From assembly GCF_027484705.1 (NCBI RefSeq), contig NZ_JAIXSL010000012.1, positions 62,001 through 126,000 of the forward strand: a DNA stretch of 64,000 bases, in the 5' to 3' direction. Position numbers and translations under genes: made by a program. Of the stretch, positions 1 to 9,087 are shown piece after piece (the first letter of the stretch is position 1; each line of letters opens with the position of its first letter). The DNA is from Flavobacterium sp. (lineage in GTDB: Bacteria; Bacteroidota; Bacteroidia; Flavobacteriales; Flavobacteriaceae). The notes beneath the pieces were generated by a model. That model searched no databases. It saw only the letters and a program-made list of their open reading frames with translations, and was not told the DNA's origin.

Positions 1-418
1 TCATGTCGCTAAAACCGGCAATCCATTTGGGTTTTTGTTTGAATTTGGTGAAGTCGATCCTGTCGATAATCCGTACCGTTCCGTAACCGCCTTTCGCGCC
101 CCAGATCGCTTTGATTTTCGGATTGTCGATCATTTCCTGGAAATCGGTTGCGCGCATCCAGTCGGGTCCTGCGAGTTGGTGGTCTTCTTTGCCGATGGTT
201 TTGCCGATCTCGACATGCAAACCCCAACTTTCAAGTAATTTGATCGCGGGTTGCAAGGTGGCTAAATCTATTTTTCTGGCCGTGGCGAGGATGCCGATGG
301 TGTCGCCTTTGTGTAAAAATTCGGGTGTGATCATTTTGCGTTGTGCTTGACAGTGGATAATGGAAAAAAGGAACAGGATTCCAAAGGTAAAAAGTTTTGA
401 AGTTGGTGCTTTTTTCAT
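1..418 (-). CDS. LD-carboxypeptidase (peptidase S66), N-terminal part only
   Basis: The gene starts at 418 and runs off the left edge; about 139 residues are visible. S66 enzymes cleave the L,D bond of murein tetrapeptides during peptidoglycan recycling. The visible part has a signal-peptide-like start (MKKAPTSKLFTFGILFLF, then HCQAQ), so this copy is probably exported, with Cys19 a possible lipobox cysteine. It then shows GDTIGILATAR, the family's N-terminal strand, WGAKGGYG, equivalent to the usual RGGYG motif, and GFSD, which holds the nucleophilic serine. The downstream Glu/His of the triad are outside the window. It is divergent from metG across a 244-bp gap filled by two repeats. Family assignment is good; exact substrate is inferred. 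Confidence 0.85.
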   Translation of the reverse strand, partial: MKKAPTSKLFTFGILFLFSIIHCQAQRKMITPEFLHKGDTIGILATARKIDLATLQPAIKLLESWGLHVEIGKTIGKEDHQLAGPDWMRATDFQEMIDNPKIKAIWGAKGGYGTVRIIDRIDFTKFKQKPKWIAGFSDM

Positions 419-465
419 GGTGGATTTGAACTCGGGTGTAGCAAAGATATAAAGTTATTGTTTTT

Positions 466-524
466 GGAACGCGGATGCAACGGATTTTCCCGAAGGACGC
501 GGATTTTCTTTTTTTACGGATTGC
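466..524. repeat. 'acgcggat' dispersed repeat, copy 1
   Basis: The stretch begins GGAACGCGGATG and contains further partial units (aacggatttt, gacgcggatttt, tacggatt). The same GGAACGCGGAT start occurs at 34969 and 55379. It lies directly next to palindromic element copy A in the gap between the LD-carboxypeptidase and metG. No coding potential is evident. Confidence 0.55.
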
Positions 525-527
525 TAT

Positions 528-606
528 AGCCCCGATAGTAGCGGTATCTTTTTGTGCCGTGGTTCGGCGCAAAAAATTTAGCGGATAGCGGGAACCAGCT
601 TCTAAT
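528..606 (-). repeat. Palindromic REP-like element, copy A
   Basis: Shared left flank CCCCGATAGTAGCGGTATC (530-548), a central stem TTTTTGTGCCG (549-559) pairing with CGGCGCAAAAA (565-575; 11 bp with one wobble), and shared right flank AGCGGATAGCGGGAA ending near TTCTAA. Related copies are at 17961, 22423, 28294 and 35571, with a diverged one at 38899. Read from the end carrying TTAGaAGCT it points left, toward the LD-carboxypeptidase. This is the only copy not placed behind a gene; it sits between two divergent promoters. Confidence 0.75.
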
Positions 607-635
607 AAAAACCATAAACTCTCGATTCTATTGTT

Positions 636-643
636 TATTTTTG
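636..643 (+). promoter_or_regulatory. -7 promoter element of metG
   Basis: TATTTTTG matches the Bacteroidetes -7 consensus TAnnTTTG, 19 bp before the metG start codon. No convincing TTTG -33 box is seen upstream, so the call rests on one element. Confidence 0.5.
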
Positions 644-662
644 CAATCAATTTACTTGAACT

Positions 663-2723
663 ATGTTACAAAATCCAAAAAGATATACCATCACGGCGGC
701 ATTGCCTTATACGAACGGACCGATCCACATCGGGCATTTGGCGGGCGTTTACGTGCCTTCGGACATTTATTCGCGCTATTTGCGTTTGCAGGGGAAAGAC
801 GTTGCGTTTGTTTGTGGCAGCGATGAACACGGCGTGGCGATTTCGATGAAAGCCAAAAAAGAAGGCATTACACCACAAGAAGTGATTGATAAGTATGACG
901 GAATTATCAGAAAATCATTTGTAGATTTTGGGATATCGTTCGACAATTATTCGCGCACGTCTTCGAAAATCCATCACGATACGGCTTCTGAGTTTTTCAG
1001 GAAACTGTATGAAGACGGGAAATTCATCGAGGAAGTCACCGAGCAGCTTTACGACGCGAAAGCCGAACAGTTTTTAGCCGATCGTTTTGTCACGGGAACT
1101 TGCCCGAAATGCGGCAATGAAGAGGCTTATGGCGACCAGTGCGAACGCTGCGGATCGACTTTGAATGCTACGGATTTAATCAATCCTAAATCGACGATTA
1201 CCGGAGAAACACCAGTTTTGAAATCAACCAAACACTGGTTTTTACCATTAGACCAATACTCGGATTTCTTGCAAGAATGGATTTTAGTCGGCCATAAAAA
1301 CGACTGGAAACCAAACGTATACGGACAGGTAAAATCCTGGATTGACGGTGGTTTGGAGCCGCGTGCTGTAACCCGCGATCTCGATTGGGGAATAGATGTT
1401 CCGGTCGCCGGAGCCGAAGGAAAAAAATTATATGTATGGTTTGACGCGCCGATTGGCTACATTTCATCAACAAAAGAATGGGCCGCACGTGAAGGAAAAG
1501 ACTGGGAACCGTATTGGAAAAGTAACGATACTAAACTAGTACATTTCATAGGAAAAGACAATATCGTTTTTCACTGCGTCATTTTCCCGGCGATGCTTAA
1601 AGCGGAAGGCAGTTATATTCTACCGGACAATGTTCCCGCGAATGAATTCCTGAACCTCGAAGGCAATAAATTATCAACCTCTAAAAACTGGGCAGTCTGG
1701 CTGCACGAATACCTTGAAGATTTTCCGGACCAACAGGATGTGTTGCGTTATGCTTTGACGGCAAATGCGCCCGAAACTAAAGATAACGACTTCACCTGGA
1801 AAGATTTTCAGGCGAGAAACAACAACGAACTTGCGGCGATTTTCGGAAATTTCATCAATCGGGTGGTGGTCTTGACGCATAAATATTACGAAGGCGTCGT
1901 GCCGCAACCGAACGAATTTTCGGATGTTGATTTTCGGACTTTGGAGGAATTGAAAGCCTATCCAGCGGTAATTTCGAGTTCCATTGAGCGTTACCGTTTC
2001 AGAGAAGCCTTAGGCGAATTGATGAATGTGGCGCGTCTGGGCAATAAATATCTAGCCGACGAAGAACCATGGAAAATGTTCAAGACCGATCCAGAACGCG
2101 TAAAGACGCAAATGTATGTGGCGCTTCAGATTGCTTCAGCCCTGCGCGTTTTGTGCGAGCCATTCTTGCCTTTCACCGCGGCGAAACTGGACAGGATTTT
2201 AAATCAGGAGCGGCATGGTAAAAGCTGGTTTGACATTACCGGAAGTTCCGATCTGATTTCTGTCGGTCACACGATAGGACCATCAGAAATTTTATTTGCC
2301 CAAATCGAAGACGAACAGATTCAAAAACAGGTTGATAAATTGGAAGCAACAAAAACAGCAAATGAAGCTGAAAACAAAATTTTAACACCACAAAAAGAGC
2401 TCGTGCAATTCGAAGATTTTGCCAAAATGGATTTGCGCGTGGGAACCATCCTCGAAGCTGAAAAAATGCCTAAAGCAAACAAACTTTTGGTTTTAAAAGT
2501 CGATACCGGAATAGATATCAGAACAATCGTTTCCGGCATTGCAGAAAGTTTTTCGCCTGAAGAAATCATCGGTAAAAAAGTAACGGTGCTTGTGAATCTT
2601 GCCCCGAGAAATTTGCGCGGCGTCGAAAGTCAGGGTATGATTCTGATGACCAACAATGCGGAAGGCAAATTGGTTTTTGTGAATCCTGATGCTGAGGTCG
2701 GGAACGGAGAAACTATTAATTAA
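663..2723 (+). CDS. metG: Methionyl-tRNA synthetase
   Basis: Charges tRNA-Met in the cytoplasm. The 686-residue product is the long bacterial form. It has the class I HIGH motif (HIGHLAG, about residues 18-24), a zinc-binding insert (CPKCG and CERCG around residues 144-161), the KMSKS-equivalent KLSTSKN near residue 340, an anticodon-binding helical domain, and a C-terminal EMAPII/Trbp111-like tRNA-binding domain starting near [15 protein letters not shown] (about residue 580). The start is the ATG directly before [15 protein letters not shown], the canonical N-terminus. The HAD gene follows after 11 bp and is probably co-transcribed. Confidence 0.97.
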   Translation: MLQNPKRYTITAALPYTNGPIHIGHLAGVYVPSDIYSRYLRLQGKDVAFVCGSDEHGVAISMKAKKEGITPQEVIDKYDGIIRKSFVDFGISFDNYSRTSSKIHHDTASEFFRKLYEDGKFIEEVTEQLYDAKAEQFLADRFVTGTCPKCGNEEAYGDQCERCGSTLNATDLINPKSTITGETPVLKSTKHWFLPLDQYSDFLQEWILVGHKNDWKPNVYGQVKSWIDGGLEPRAVTRDLDWGIDVPVAGAEGKKLYVWFDAPIGYISSTKEWAAREGKDWEPYWKSNDTKLVHFIGKDNIVFHCVIFPAMLKAEGSYILPDNVPANEFLNLEGNKLSTSKNWAVWLHEYLEDFPDQQDVLRYALTANAPETKDNDFTWKDFQARNNNELAAIFGNFINRVVVLTHKYYEGVVPQPNEFSDVDFRTLEELKAYPAVISSSIERYRFREALGELMNVARLGNKYLADEEPWKMFKTDPERVKTQMYVALQIASALRVLCEPFLPFTAAKLDRILNQERHGKSWFDITGSSDLISVGHTIGPSEILFAQIEDEQIQKQVDKLEATKTANEAENKILTPQKELVQFEDFAKMDLRVGTILEAEKMPKANKLLVLKVDTGIDIRTIVSGIAESFSPEEIIGKKVTVLVNLAPRNLRGVESQGMILMTNNAEGKLVFVNPDAEVGNGETIN

Positions 2724-2734
2724 ATCAAAAAAAC

Positions 2735-3418
2735 ATGAATTTAAAAGTAATTGCCTTCGATGCCGATGACACTTTGTTTGTCAATGAGCCTTATTTTCAG
2801 GAAACCGAACAAAAATTCTGTGTGTTGATGAGCGATTATTTATCGCAACAAGGCTTGTCGCAGGAATTGTTCAAAACCGAAATTGCGAATTTAGACCTAT
2901 ATGGTTATGGCATTAAAGGTTATATACTTTCAATGATTGAAGCGGCGATGCGCATTTCGAACAATACGATATCCATAGAAATTGTAGAAAAAATCATTGA
3001 ACTTGGAAAAGAACTTTTACAAAAACCTATAGAATTGCTCGACGGCGTTGAAGAAACCTTGAAAGCACTTCAGGGAAAATACAAACTTGTCGTAGCCACC
3101 AAAGGCGATCTTAAAGACCAGCAAAGCAAACTGCACCGTTCAGGACTTGGGCCATACTTTCATCATATAGAAGTGATGGCCGATAAACAGGAAATCAATT
3201 ATCAGAAGCTATTGAAACGTCTTGAGATTGAACCTGAAGAATTCTTCATGATTGGAAATTCCTTAAAATCGGATGTGTTGCCGGTTCTGGCTATTGGCGG
3301 ACATGCCGTGCATATTCCGTTTCACACGACTTGGGAACATGAAAAAATAAGCCATAAAGTCGAGCATCCCAACTTTAAGACGCTTGAAAAAATCACCGAT
3401 GTTTTAAAATTATTATAA
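2735..3418 (+). CDS. HAD-family hydrolase
   Basis: A 227-residue haloacid-dehalogenase superfamily phosphatase, probably acting on a small phosphorylated metabolite. Motif I is DADDT at residues 9-13 (Asp9 nucleophile, Asp11 acid/base); motif II is around VVATKGD; motif IV is IGNSLKSD. A helical cap lies between motifs I and II, as in subfamily IA. It follows metG by 11 bp and ends at a strong hairpin terminator, so it is the last gene of that unit. Substrate cannot be predicted from sequence. Confidence 0.85.
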   Translation: MNLKVIAFDADDTLFVNEPYFQETEQKFCVLMSDYLSQQGLSQELFKTEIANLDLYGYGIKGYILSMIEAAMRISNNTISIEIVEKIIELGKELLQKPIELLDGVEETLKALQGKYKLVVATKGDLKDQQSKLHRSGLGPYFHHIEVMADKQEINYQKLLKRLEIEPEEFFMIGNSLKSDVLPVLAIGGHAVHIPFHTTWEHEKISHKVEHPNFKTLEKITDVLKLL

Positions 3419-3420
3419 AC

Positions 3421-3461
3421 AAAAGCGACAAGTAAAAACGAACTTGTCGCTTTTGTTTTTT
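3421..3461. terminator. Bidirectional intrinsic terminator
   Basis: AAAAGCGACAAGT (3421-3433) pairs perfectly over 13 bp with ACTTGTCGCTTTT (3442-3454) around an 8-nt loop and is followed by a T-rich run. The A-run on the other side lets it also end the converging HRDC gene. Confidence 0.85.
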
Positions 3462-3481
3462 GAATACTCTTTTTTAGAGTT

Positions 3482-3907
3482 TTACGGGTTCACGACACTC
3501 AGTATTTCAGATCCGTATCTTTCAACCTTAATCTCTCCAAAACCTTTTATCTTTCTCAAAGCGGATAATGTTTTTGGTTTCTTGATGGCGATGTTCAGCA
3601 ATTCCGAGTTATAACTGATCAGATAATGTTTCAGGTTAACTTCAGCCGCTTTGTTGTTCCGCCATGCTTTCAGAGCTTCATACAATTCCTGATCAGCCTC
3701 TGCAAGTTCGTTTTCCGGCAGCGCCGTTTGGATTTCTTTTTTCAGATCATAAAAGACAAGTACTGACCAATAATCTGTCGTGCCTGTGGTAACAAAATTG
3801 GAGGAAGTCATTTTCACATTAACGGAGGCCAGAAAGGCGTTGAGGTTTTTTTGATCCGGCTCCAGATGCTGTTTGTCTAAACGGATATTACAGACTTTAA
3901 TACTCAT
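3482..3907 (-). CDS. HRDC-domain protein
   Basis: 141 residues. The C-terminal 80 or so resemble the HRDC fold of RecQ helicases and RNase D: ALKAWRNNKA, a helix, then KIKGFGEIKVERYGSEIL, with the typical hairpin before the last helix. The N-terminal 60 residues (a short strand-rich region) are not recognised. Stand-alone HRDC proteins of this size are common in Bacteroidetes. HRDC domains bind nucleic acid. It lies 16 bp downstream of the short ssb gene on the same strand, so a role in DNA transactions is a reasonable inference only. Confidence 0.8.
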   Translation of the reverse strand: MSIKVCNIRLDKQHLEPDQKNLNAFLASVNVKMTSSNFVTTGTTDYWSVLVFYDLKKEIQTALPENELAEADQELYEALKAWRNNKAAEVNLKHYLISYNSELLNIAIKKPKTLSALRKIKGFGEIKVERYGSEILSVVNP

Positions 3908-3923
3908 AGCACCACTGTTGGTT

Positions 3924-4250
3924 TTACAATAACAACAATTCGGAAACCACTACTTCAGTGATGTATTTTTTGTCCCCGTTTTTATCATCATAGCTGCGGT
4001 GTGTCAGTTTTCCCTGAATGGCGATTTCCTTTCCTTTGGTGACATACTTCTCGATGATTTCCGCTGTTTTTCCCCAAGCGCTGATGCGGTGCCATTGGGT
4101 TTCTTCTACTTTTTCTCCTTTGTCGTTTTTGTAAACTTCATTCGTGGCGATGGATAATTGAGCCAATTTTTTTTCTCCTTCAAAGGTTTTGATTTCAGGT
4201 TCTTGTCCAACGTGCCCGATAAGCTGTACTTGGTTTCTTAATGTACTCAT
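3924..4250 (-). CDS. ssb: Single-stranded DNA-binding protein, short form
   Basis: 108 residues from ATG 4250. The frame continues upstream to 4322, but the sequence from MSTLRNQVQLIGHVGQEPE onward is the true OB-fold start. Recognisable SSB features are the N-terminal strand LIGHVGQEPEI, the central ATNEVYKN...ETQWHRISAWGKTAE block and GKEIAIQGKLTHRSY. It stops at SELLLL directly after the OB-fold and lacks the linker and acidic DF tail that recruit partner proteins. It may therefore be an accessory SSB rather than the replicative one. The HRDC gene is directly downstream. Confidence 0.93.
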   Translation of the reverse strand: MSTLRNQVQLIGHVGQEPEIKTFEGEKKLAQLSIATNEVYKNDKGEKVEETQWHRISAWGKTAEIIEKYVTKGKEIAIQGKLTHRSYDDKNGDKKYITEVVVSELLLL

Positions 4251-4350
4251 GGCGTTTAAAAATTTAAAATGGTTAAAATAATTTGTTTGGTTTCGATTTC
4301 GCAAAATTGTAAAAAGTTGCAAAAATTAGCCGGTAATTAAACGTTTAATT

Positions 4351-4380
4351 TCGTTTGTAACTGTTTGTAACCGTTTGTAA
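4351..4380. repeat. Three tandem 10-bp iterons between ssb and a zinc-ribbon gene
   Basis: TCGTTTGTAA, CTGTTTGTAA and CCGTTTGTAA follow one another without gaps, sharing GTTTGTAA at exactly 10-bp (one helical turn) spacing. The third unit supplies the TTTG of a candidate -33 box for the rightward gene. Confidence 0.7.
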
Positions 4381-4403
4381 ATGCAAATTAATTATTATAT
4401 TTG
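4374..4403 (+). promoter_or_regulatory. Bacteroidetes-type promoter for the zinc-ribbon gene
   Basis: TTTG (4374-4377), 18-bp spacer, TATATTTG (4396-4403). Both elements match consensus. The predicted start site leaves a leader of about 80 nt before the ATG at 4490. The -33 box lies inside the last of three 10-bp repeats. Confidence 0.65.
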
Positions 4404-4489
4404 ATTGGCTTTAAAAGTTTTACCGCCCGAATCCATGACTTTTATTTGTCGCTATCGAATCCATATGAAAATTATAAAACATCAACGCC

Positions 4490-4837
4490 ATGAAAACCTG
4501 TTTAGAATGCGAGGAGAAAATCGCAGGTCGTGAAGACAAGAAATTTTGTAGTGACGGTTGCCGCAACAGCTACAATAACAGAATGAATAAGGATCGCAAT
4601 AATTTTGTGCGTAACATCAACAGCAAGCTGCGTAAAAATTACCGCGTACTTTCAGAGCTCAACCCCAAAAGCAAGCGAAAAACCAGTCGCGGAGCATTAC
4701 TCAGTAAAGGATTTGAATTTGAATTTTTTACCAATTTGCTCCAGACCAAAACCGGGAATACCTATTATTTTGTTTACAATCAAGGCTATTTACATCTCAA
4801 TAACGATTCTTTTATGCTGGTGAAAAAAAACCGTTAA
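4490..4837 (+). CDS. Zinc-ribbon conserved hypothetical protein
   Basis: 115 residues beginning MKTCLECEEKIAGREDKKFC, with a second Cys pair in CSDGCRNSYNN. The four cysteines (C4, C7, C20, C24) fit a small zinc-binding knuckle like those of DUF2116-type proteins. A basic middle section (RNFVRNINSKLRKNYR, then KSKRKTSRG) follows, and an aromatic tail (GNTYYFVYNQGYL). The basic and zinc-binding character suggests nucleic-acid binding, which is inference. It has its own promoter within a set of iterons and precedes the M28 peptidase by 19 bp. I recognise it only as a conserved flavobacterial hypothetical. Confidence 0.8.
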   Translation: MKTCLECEEKIAGREDKKFCSDGCRNSYNNRMNKDRNNFVRNINSKLRKNYRVLSELNPKSKRKTSRGALLSKGFEFEFFTNLLQTKTGNTYYFVYNQGYLHLNNDSFMLVKKNR

Positions 4838-4856
4838 CCCCAACAAACTTAACCGA

Positions 4857-7250
4857 ATGAAAAAAAATTACGCATCACTTTTGGCGGCGCTGTTTTTGGC
4901 CGCAATGCTTGGATTCATCTATTATTCGATGATGCCGCAATGGGTCTCAAATCCGGCAGACTTATCGGAGTTTTCTACCCCAAAAGCGTTGGAGCATATC
5001 GGGAATATAGCCCAAAAACCACATTACGTGGGTTCGAAAAACCACGATGCGGTAGCGGATTATCTGCTACAGGAATTGAAAAATTTAGGATTGAATCCGC
5101 AAGTACAGGAAGGAACTACACTCACAGAATGGGGAAATCTCGTCAAATCCAAAAACATCATTGCCAGGATTAACGGTTCCGACAGTTCCAAAGCACTTTT
5201 GTTGTTGTCGCATTATGACAGCGCTCCGCATTCCTGTTCCTTTGGCGCCAGCGATGATGCTTCCGGAGTGGCTACCATTTTAGAAGGATTGCGTGCTTTT
5301 TTGCATCACAAACCCGCTCATAAAAATGATATTGTAATCTTGTTTTCCGACGCCGAGGAATTGGGTTTGAACGGCGCAGCGCTTTTCGTAACCCAACACC
5401 AATGGGCTAAAGAAATCGGATTGGCGCTCAATTTTGAAGCGCGCGGAACGGCCGGGCCAAGTTATATGCTCATGGAAGTCAATCACGGGAATGCCGCCAT
5501 GGTCGAAGGATTCACCAAAGCCAACCCGAAATATCCGGTCTCGAATTCACTCATGTATAGCATCTACAAAATGCTTCCGAATGATACCGATCTGACCGTT
5601 TTCAGGGAACAAGGTCAAATTCAGGGATTCAATTTTGCGTTCATCGACAACCATTTCAATTACCATACGGCGCAGGATAATTTCGGCCACATCAGCCCGA
5701 CCACGATTGCGCATCAGGGTTCGTATCTGATGCCGCTGCTGCATTATTTTTCGAATGCCGATCTGCAGCATTTGGATTCGGACAAGGACAATGTCTATTT
5801 CAATACGCCGTTTTGCTTTGTAAGCTATCCGTTCGACTGGATTTTGACGATGGCTGTTGGTGCGCTGTTGTTATTCCTGCTTCTCGTCTTAATCGGATTT
5901 GGCAAGAAAATCTTGTTGGGTAAAGAAATCGCCAAAGGTTTTTTATACTTTTTCGGCGCGTTGATTACTGTTGGTTTGTGCAACTATTTTGGTTGGCAGT
6001 TGTTGTTGAAAATCTATCCGCAATACGAAGATATTCTTCAGGGTTTTACTTATAATGGGCATTATTATCTGACTGCTTTTGCATTTTTGAACCTGACGAT
6101 TGCGTTTCTTTTTTATGGAAGCGCAAAAACGGTAACGATTAATCTCAATCAAACCATCGCTCCGATTTTTGTCTGGATCCTGATCAATTTCGGAATCGCT
6201 TTCTACCTTCCGGGCGCCGGTTTTTTTGTGATTCCGGTTTATTTCGGATTGTTGATGCTCGCTTATTTCATCATTACACAACAAACCAATCAGGTCGTCA
6301 ACCTTGTTTTAGCGGTTCCGGCTTTGGTGATTTTTGTGCCGTTCATCCTGCAGTTCCCGGTTGGTTTGGGATTGAAAATGCTTGCAGGAAGCGCTGTCTT
6401 GACATTATTGGTGTTCGGATTGTTGCTGCCGATTTTTGGATCCTTCGCCAGAAAAGGTTTTTGGGTAAGTTCCTTTCTGATTTTATCATTAGTGTTTTTT
6501 GGAATCGCCCACTTTAATTCAAGCTATGAAGCCGGAAAAGCCAAACCCAACAGTCTGGTTTACTTTTTAAATGTCGACCAGAACAAAGCAGTCTGGACCA
6601 CTTATGATAAAAATCTTGATGACTGGACGAAAAACTACCTCGGAGAAAATCCTCAAAAAGCCGATGCATTAACGGGCAACAATATGTTCAGTAAATACAA
6701 TTCCGAATTTACGTTCTCGGCAAACGCGCCACTTAAAAATTTGCAGAAACCGACCATCGCCTTTTTAAAAGATTCTATTGTGGGAAGCCAGCGATTGTTG
6801 AAAATCCGGATTGCTCCCAACAGGAACGTCAACCGCTATGATATTTTCGCCAATGAAAAAATGCCGATTTACAATTTGAAAGCGAACCACGTGAAAGCCA
6901 TCGCGCAAAAAGGATCGCTCTACCAAAGAACAACCAAGCGGATTTTGAGTTATTATGTGGTCAATAACGAACCTTTGGAACTCGAATTCAGCATTCCCGC
7001 AAAAGCTGTTTTGGACATGGATTTGATCGAAAGTTCTTTCGATTTGATGAGCAATCCGTTATTCACCATGACCCCACGCGCCTCGTGGATGATGCCAAAA
7101 CCGTTCGTTTTAACTGACGCCATTGTGATACAGCAAAAAATAAAACCTTCCGAAAAGAAAGTCATTCCCGAGAACCGCATGACAATCCCTACCTTTGAGC
7201 TCAAAAATGACAGTATTGTGCAGGTTGTCGATACGGTCAAAATCAAATAA
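4857..7250 (+). CDS. Membrane-anchored M28-family zinc peptidase
   Basis: 797 residues with an N-terminal membrane anchor (about 7-25), an extracytoplasmic M28 aminopeptidase domain (about 45-310) and a C-terminal half with eight or so hydrophobic segments (about 320-560) followed by a soluble tail. Zinc-ligand motifs are visible: LSHYDSAP (His about 119), GASDDASG, the FSDAEELG glutamates and the late HTAQDN histidine. The architecture resembles ER-type metallopeptidase 1 rather than secreted aminopeptidases. It probably releases N-terminal residues at the periplasmic face; the substrate is unknown. The ATG follows the stop of the zinc-ribbon gene by 19 bp. Confidence 0.9.
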   Translation: MKKNYASLLAALFLAAMLGFIYYSMMPQWVSNPADLSEFSTPKALEHIGNIAQKPHYVGSKNHDAVADYLLQELKNLGLNPQVQEGTTLTEWGNLVKSKNIIARINGSDSSKALLLLSHYDSAPHSCSFGASDDASGVATILEGLRAFLHHKPAHKNDIVILFSDAEELGLNGAALFVTQHQWAKEIGLALNFEARGTAGPSYMLMEVNHGNAAMVEGFTKANPKYPVSNSLMYSIYKMLPNDTDLTVFREQGQIQGFNFAFIDNHFNYHTAQDNFGHISPTTIAHQGSYLMPLLHYFSNADLQHLDSDKDNVYFNTPFCFVSYPFDWILTMAVGALLLFLLLVLIGFGKKILLGKEIAKGFLYFFGALITVGLCNYFGWQLLLKIYPQYEDILQGFTYNGHYYLTAFAFLNLTIAFLFYGSAKTVTINLNQTIAPIFVWILINFGIAFYLPGAGFFVIPVYFGLLMLAYFIITQQTNQVVNLVLAVPALVIFVPFILQFPVGLGLKMLAGSAVLTLLVFGLLLPIFGSFARKGFWVSSFLILSLVFFGIAHFNSSYEAGKAKPNSLVYFLNVDQNKAVWTTYDKNLDDWTKNYLGENPQKADALTGNNMFSKYNSEFTFSANAPLKNLQKPTIAFLKDSIVGSQRLLKIRIAPNRNVNRYDIFANEKMPIYNLKANHVKAIAQKGSLYQRTTKRILSYYVVNNEPLELEFSIPAKAVLDMDLIESSFDLMSNPLFTMTPRASWMMPKPFVLTDAIVIQQKIKPSEKKVIPENRMTIPTFELKNDSIVQVVDTVKIK

Positions 7251-7271
7251 TCTTGGTTTTAAAATCCATCA

Positions 7272-8075
7272 ATGAAACAAATTAGCATACTTGGCTGCGG
7301 CTGGCTGGGCTTTCCTTTGGCGCAACAATTAGTAAGTCAGGGTTACACGATTTATGGTGCGACGACTTCAGCTTCAAAATTGGAAATGCTCGAAAATAAT
7401 GGCATAAAACCTTTTCAGATTTCGGTTTCAGAGTTGGGCATTGAAGGCGATATGATTTCATTCCTGAAAGATTCTGAAATCCTGATTCTCAATATTCCAC
7501 CAAAATTACGCGGCGTTGAAAAAGAAGATTTCGTGGCTAAAATCAATAGAATAGCGGCTGCCGTTGAAGCTTCGTCCATTCGTAAAATTTTGTTGGTGAG
7601 TTCTACATCCGTGTATTCGGATCTTAATGAAATTATTACCGAAAATATAATTCCACAACCGGATTCCGAAAGTGGACGGCAATTATTAAAAGCCGAGCAA
7701 CTGCTACAAAACAACCCTAATTTTCAAATTACAGTCTTGCGTTTTGGCGGATTGATTGGAAACGAAAGGCATCCGATTCGGTTTTTAGCCGGAAGAAAAA
7801 ACATCGAAAACCCTGATGCGCCGATCAATCTGATTCATCTTGACGATTGTATTGGTATCATCCAAAGCATTATTGAAAACGAGGTTTGGGATGAAACTTT
7901 CAATGCTGTTGCACCATTTCATCCGACGAGAAAAGCATATTACAACCAAAAAGCGCTTGACATGAATCTTGAGATTCCCGAATTCAATTTCGATAAACCA
8001 TCCATCGGGAAAACCATTTTAAGCGATAAAGTAACTTCGGTTTTAGGCTATACTTTCATTAAAAACAATCTCTAG
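7272..8075 (+). CDS. NAD(P)-binding epimerase-like protein (YeeZ type)
   Basis: 267 residues. The N-terminus ISILGCGWLGFPLAQQL is a Rossmann GxGxxG motif, followed by the GATTSAS loop. ILLVSSTSVYSD and the later LRFGGLIGNERHP are typical of extended SDR/epimerase relatives such as E. coli YeeZ. The catalytic YxxxK tyrosine motif of true epimerases is not evident, so enzymatic activity is uncertain. It follows the M28 gene by 21 bp and its stop codon abuts the start of the EamA gene, suggesting one operon. Confidence 0.82.
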   Translation: MKQISILGCGWLGFPLAQQLVSQGYTIYGATTSASKLEMLENNGIKPFQISVSELGIEGDMISFLKDSEILILNIPPKLRGVEKEDFVAKINRIAAAVEASSIRKILLVSSTSVYSDLNEIITENIIPQPDSESGRQLLKAEQLLQNNPNFQITVLRFGGLIGNERHPIRFLAGRKNIENPDAPINLIHLDDCIGIIQSIIENEVWDETFNAVAPFHPTRKAYYNQKALDMNLEIPEFNFDKPSIGKTILSDKVTSVLGYTFIKNNL

Positions 8076-9005
8076 TTGCGAGCAAGAATCAAAAAAGCGG
8101 TTTCGACAAAAATAGAAGCTATCGGATTGCCGGTACTGGCTTTATGTTGGGTCAGTTTTTTCTGGGGAACGACTTGGCTGGCCTCCAAAGAAGGTGTCAA
8201 ACACATGCCCGCGATGCAGCTTGTAGCGATCCGGCAATTTCTAGGCGGCACTTTGTATGTGGTTTATTTTTTATTCAAAAAAACACCTTGGCCCAAAGGC
8301 AAACAATGGCAAACCATCCTGATTTTAAGTTTGCTGAATTTCGTTTTGAGCAACGGCCTGAGCACTTGGGGCGTCAAATATATCAGCAGCGGTTTGGGCG
8401 CCATTCTCGGTGCGATTTTCCCAATCTGGATTGTGATCATCAGTTTTTTCAAGGGCGAGCAATTGTCGAAATTGGCGGTGAGCGGTTTGCTGGTTTGCTT
8501 CGGCGGCGTCTGCCTTATTTTCTACGACCATCTTAAAGATTTTCTGCAGCCTGATTTCAGTTTTGGTATTTTCTTGTCATTGATCGCCACATTAACTTGG
8601 GCTTTCGGTACTTTATACACCAAGAAAAAAGCCGCAAGTTTCAATCCGTATTTTAGCTTGGGATTGCAGATGTTGGTGTCGAGTTTGTTTTTATTCGCTT
8701 TGATCGGAGCTACGGGAACCACGATTCCATTGAGCGAAATTCCGGTAAATTCGTGGTGGGCAATCGGCTATCTGGTGGTTGTAGGTTCGGTGTTGACGTT
8801 TGTCGCATTCATTTATGCGTTACAGAAACTTCCCGCCGAAGTCAATAGTATTTATGCTTATATCAATCCGATTGTAGCTGTGATTTTAGGCGCGATTATA
8901 TTCGGCGAACCGCTGACTTTATTTATCGCCGCGGGCGGAATCATTGTATTGGTCGGTTTGTATCTCGTGAATCTGGCGATGCGAAAAAAGAAAATGATTC
9001 CTTAA
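8076..9005 (+). CDS. EamA-family (drug/metabolite) membrane transporter
   Basis: 309 residues, ten hydrophobic segments in two five-helix repeats, typical of the EamA/DMT superfamily. LALCWVSFFWGTTWLASKEG in the first helix and the repeat beginning FLSLIATLTWAFGTLYTKK are characteristic, as is the end AYINPIVAVILGAIIFGE. No ATG exists before residue 44, which would remove the first helix, so the TTG at 8076, touching the previous stop, is taken as the start. Exporter of an unknown metabolite. A strong bidirectional terminator follows. Confidence 0.88.
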   Translation: MRARIKKAVSTKIEAIGLPVLALCWVSFFWGTTWLASKEGVKHMPAMQLVAIRQFLGGTLYVVYFLFKKTPWPKGKQWQTILILSLLNFVLSNGLSTWGVKYISSGLGAILGAIFPIWIVIISFFKGEQLSKLAVSGLLVCFGGVCLIFYDHLKDFLQPDFSFGIFLSLIATLTWAFGTLYTKKKAASFNPYFSLGLQMLVSSLFLFALIGATGTTIPLSEIPVNSWWAIGYLVVVGSVLTFVAFIYALQKLPAEVNSIYAYINPIVAVILGAIIFGEPLTLFIAAGGIIVLVGLYLVNLAMRKKKMIP

Positions 9006-9034
9006 ATCCATTTTGAAATTCAACAACCCTAAAT

Positions 9035-9070
9035 AAAAAATCCCACCTCAATAAAGCGATGGGATTTTTT
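9035..9070. terminator. Bidirectional intrinsic terminator
   Basis: AAAAAATCCCA (9035-9045) pairs perfectly with TGGGATTTTTT (9060-9070) around a 14-nt loop. It separates the converging EamA and M13 genes. Confidence 0.85.
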
Positions 9071-9087
9071 AATAGTGTATGGTATGA

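Noticed and set aside
528..606. Insertion sequence remnants
   Set aside because: The elements have no coding capacity and no target-site duplications that I could see. They are short palindromic repeats, not IS copies.
231..650. Long open frame on the minus strand between the LD-carboxypeptidase and metG
   Set aside because: It runs through two repeats and the metG promoter, has a biased Arg/Thr-rich translation with no recognisable family, and overlaps the true start of the LD-carboxypeptidase.
4351..4380. CRISPR-like short tandem repeats
   Set aside because: Units are 10 bp without spacers and no cas genes are near. They are iterons or promoter repeats, not CRISPR.
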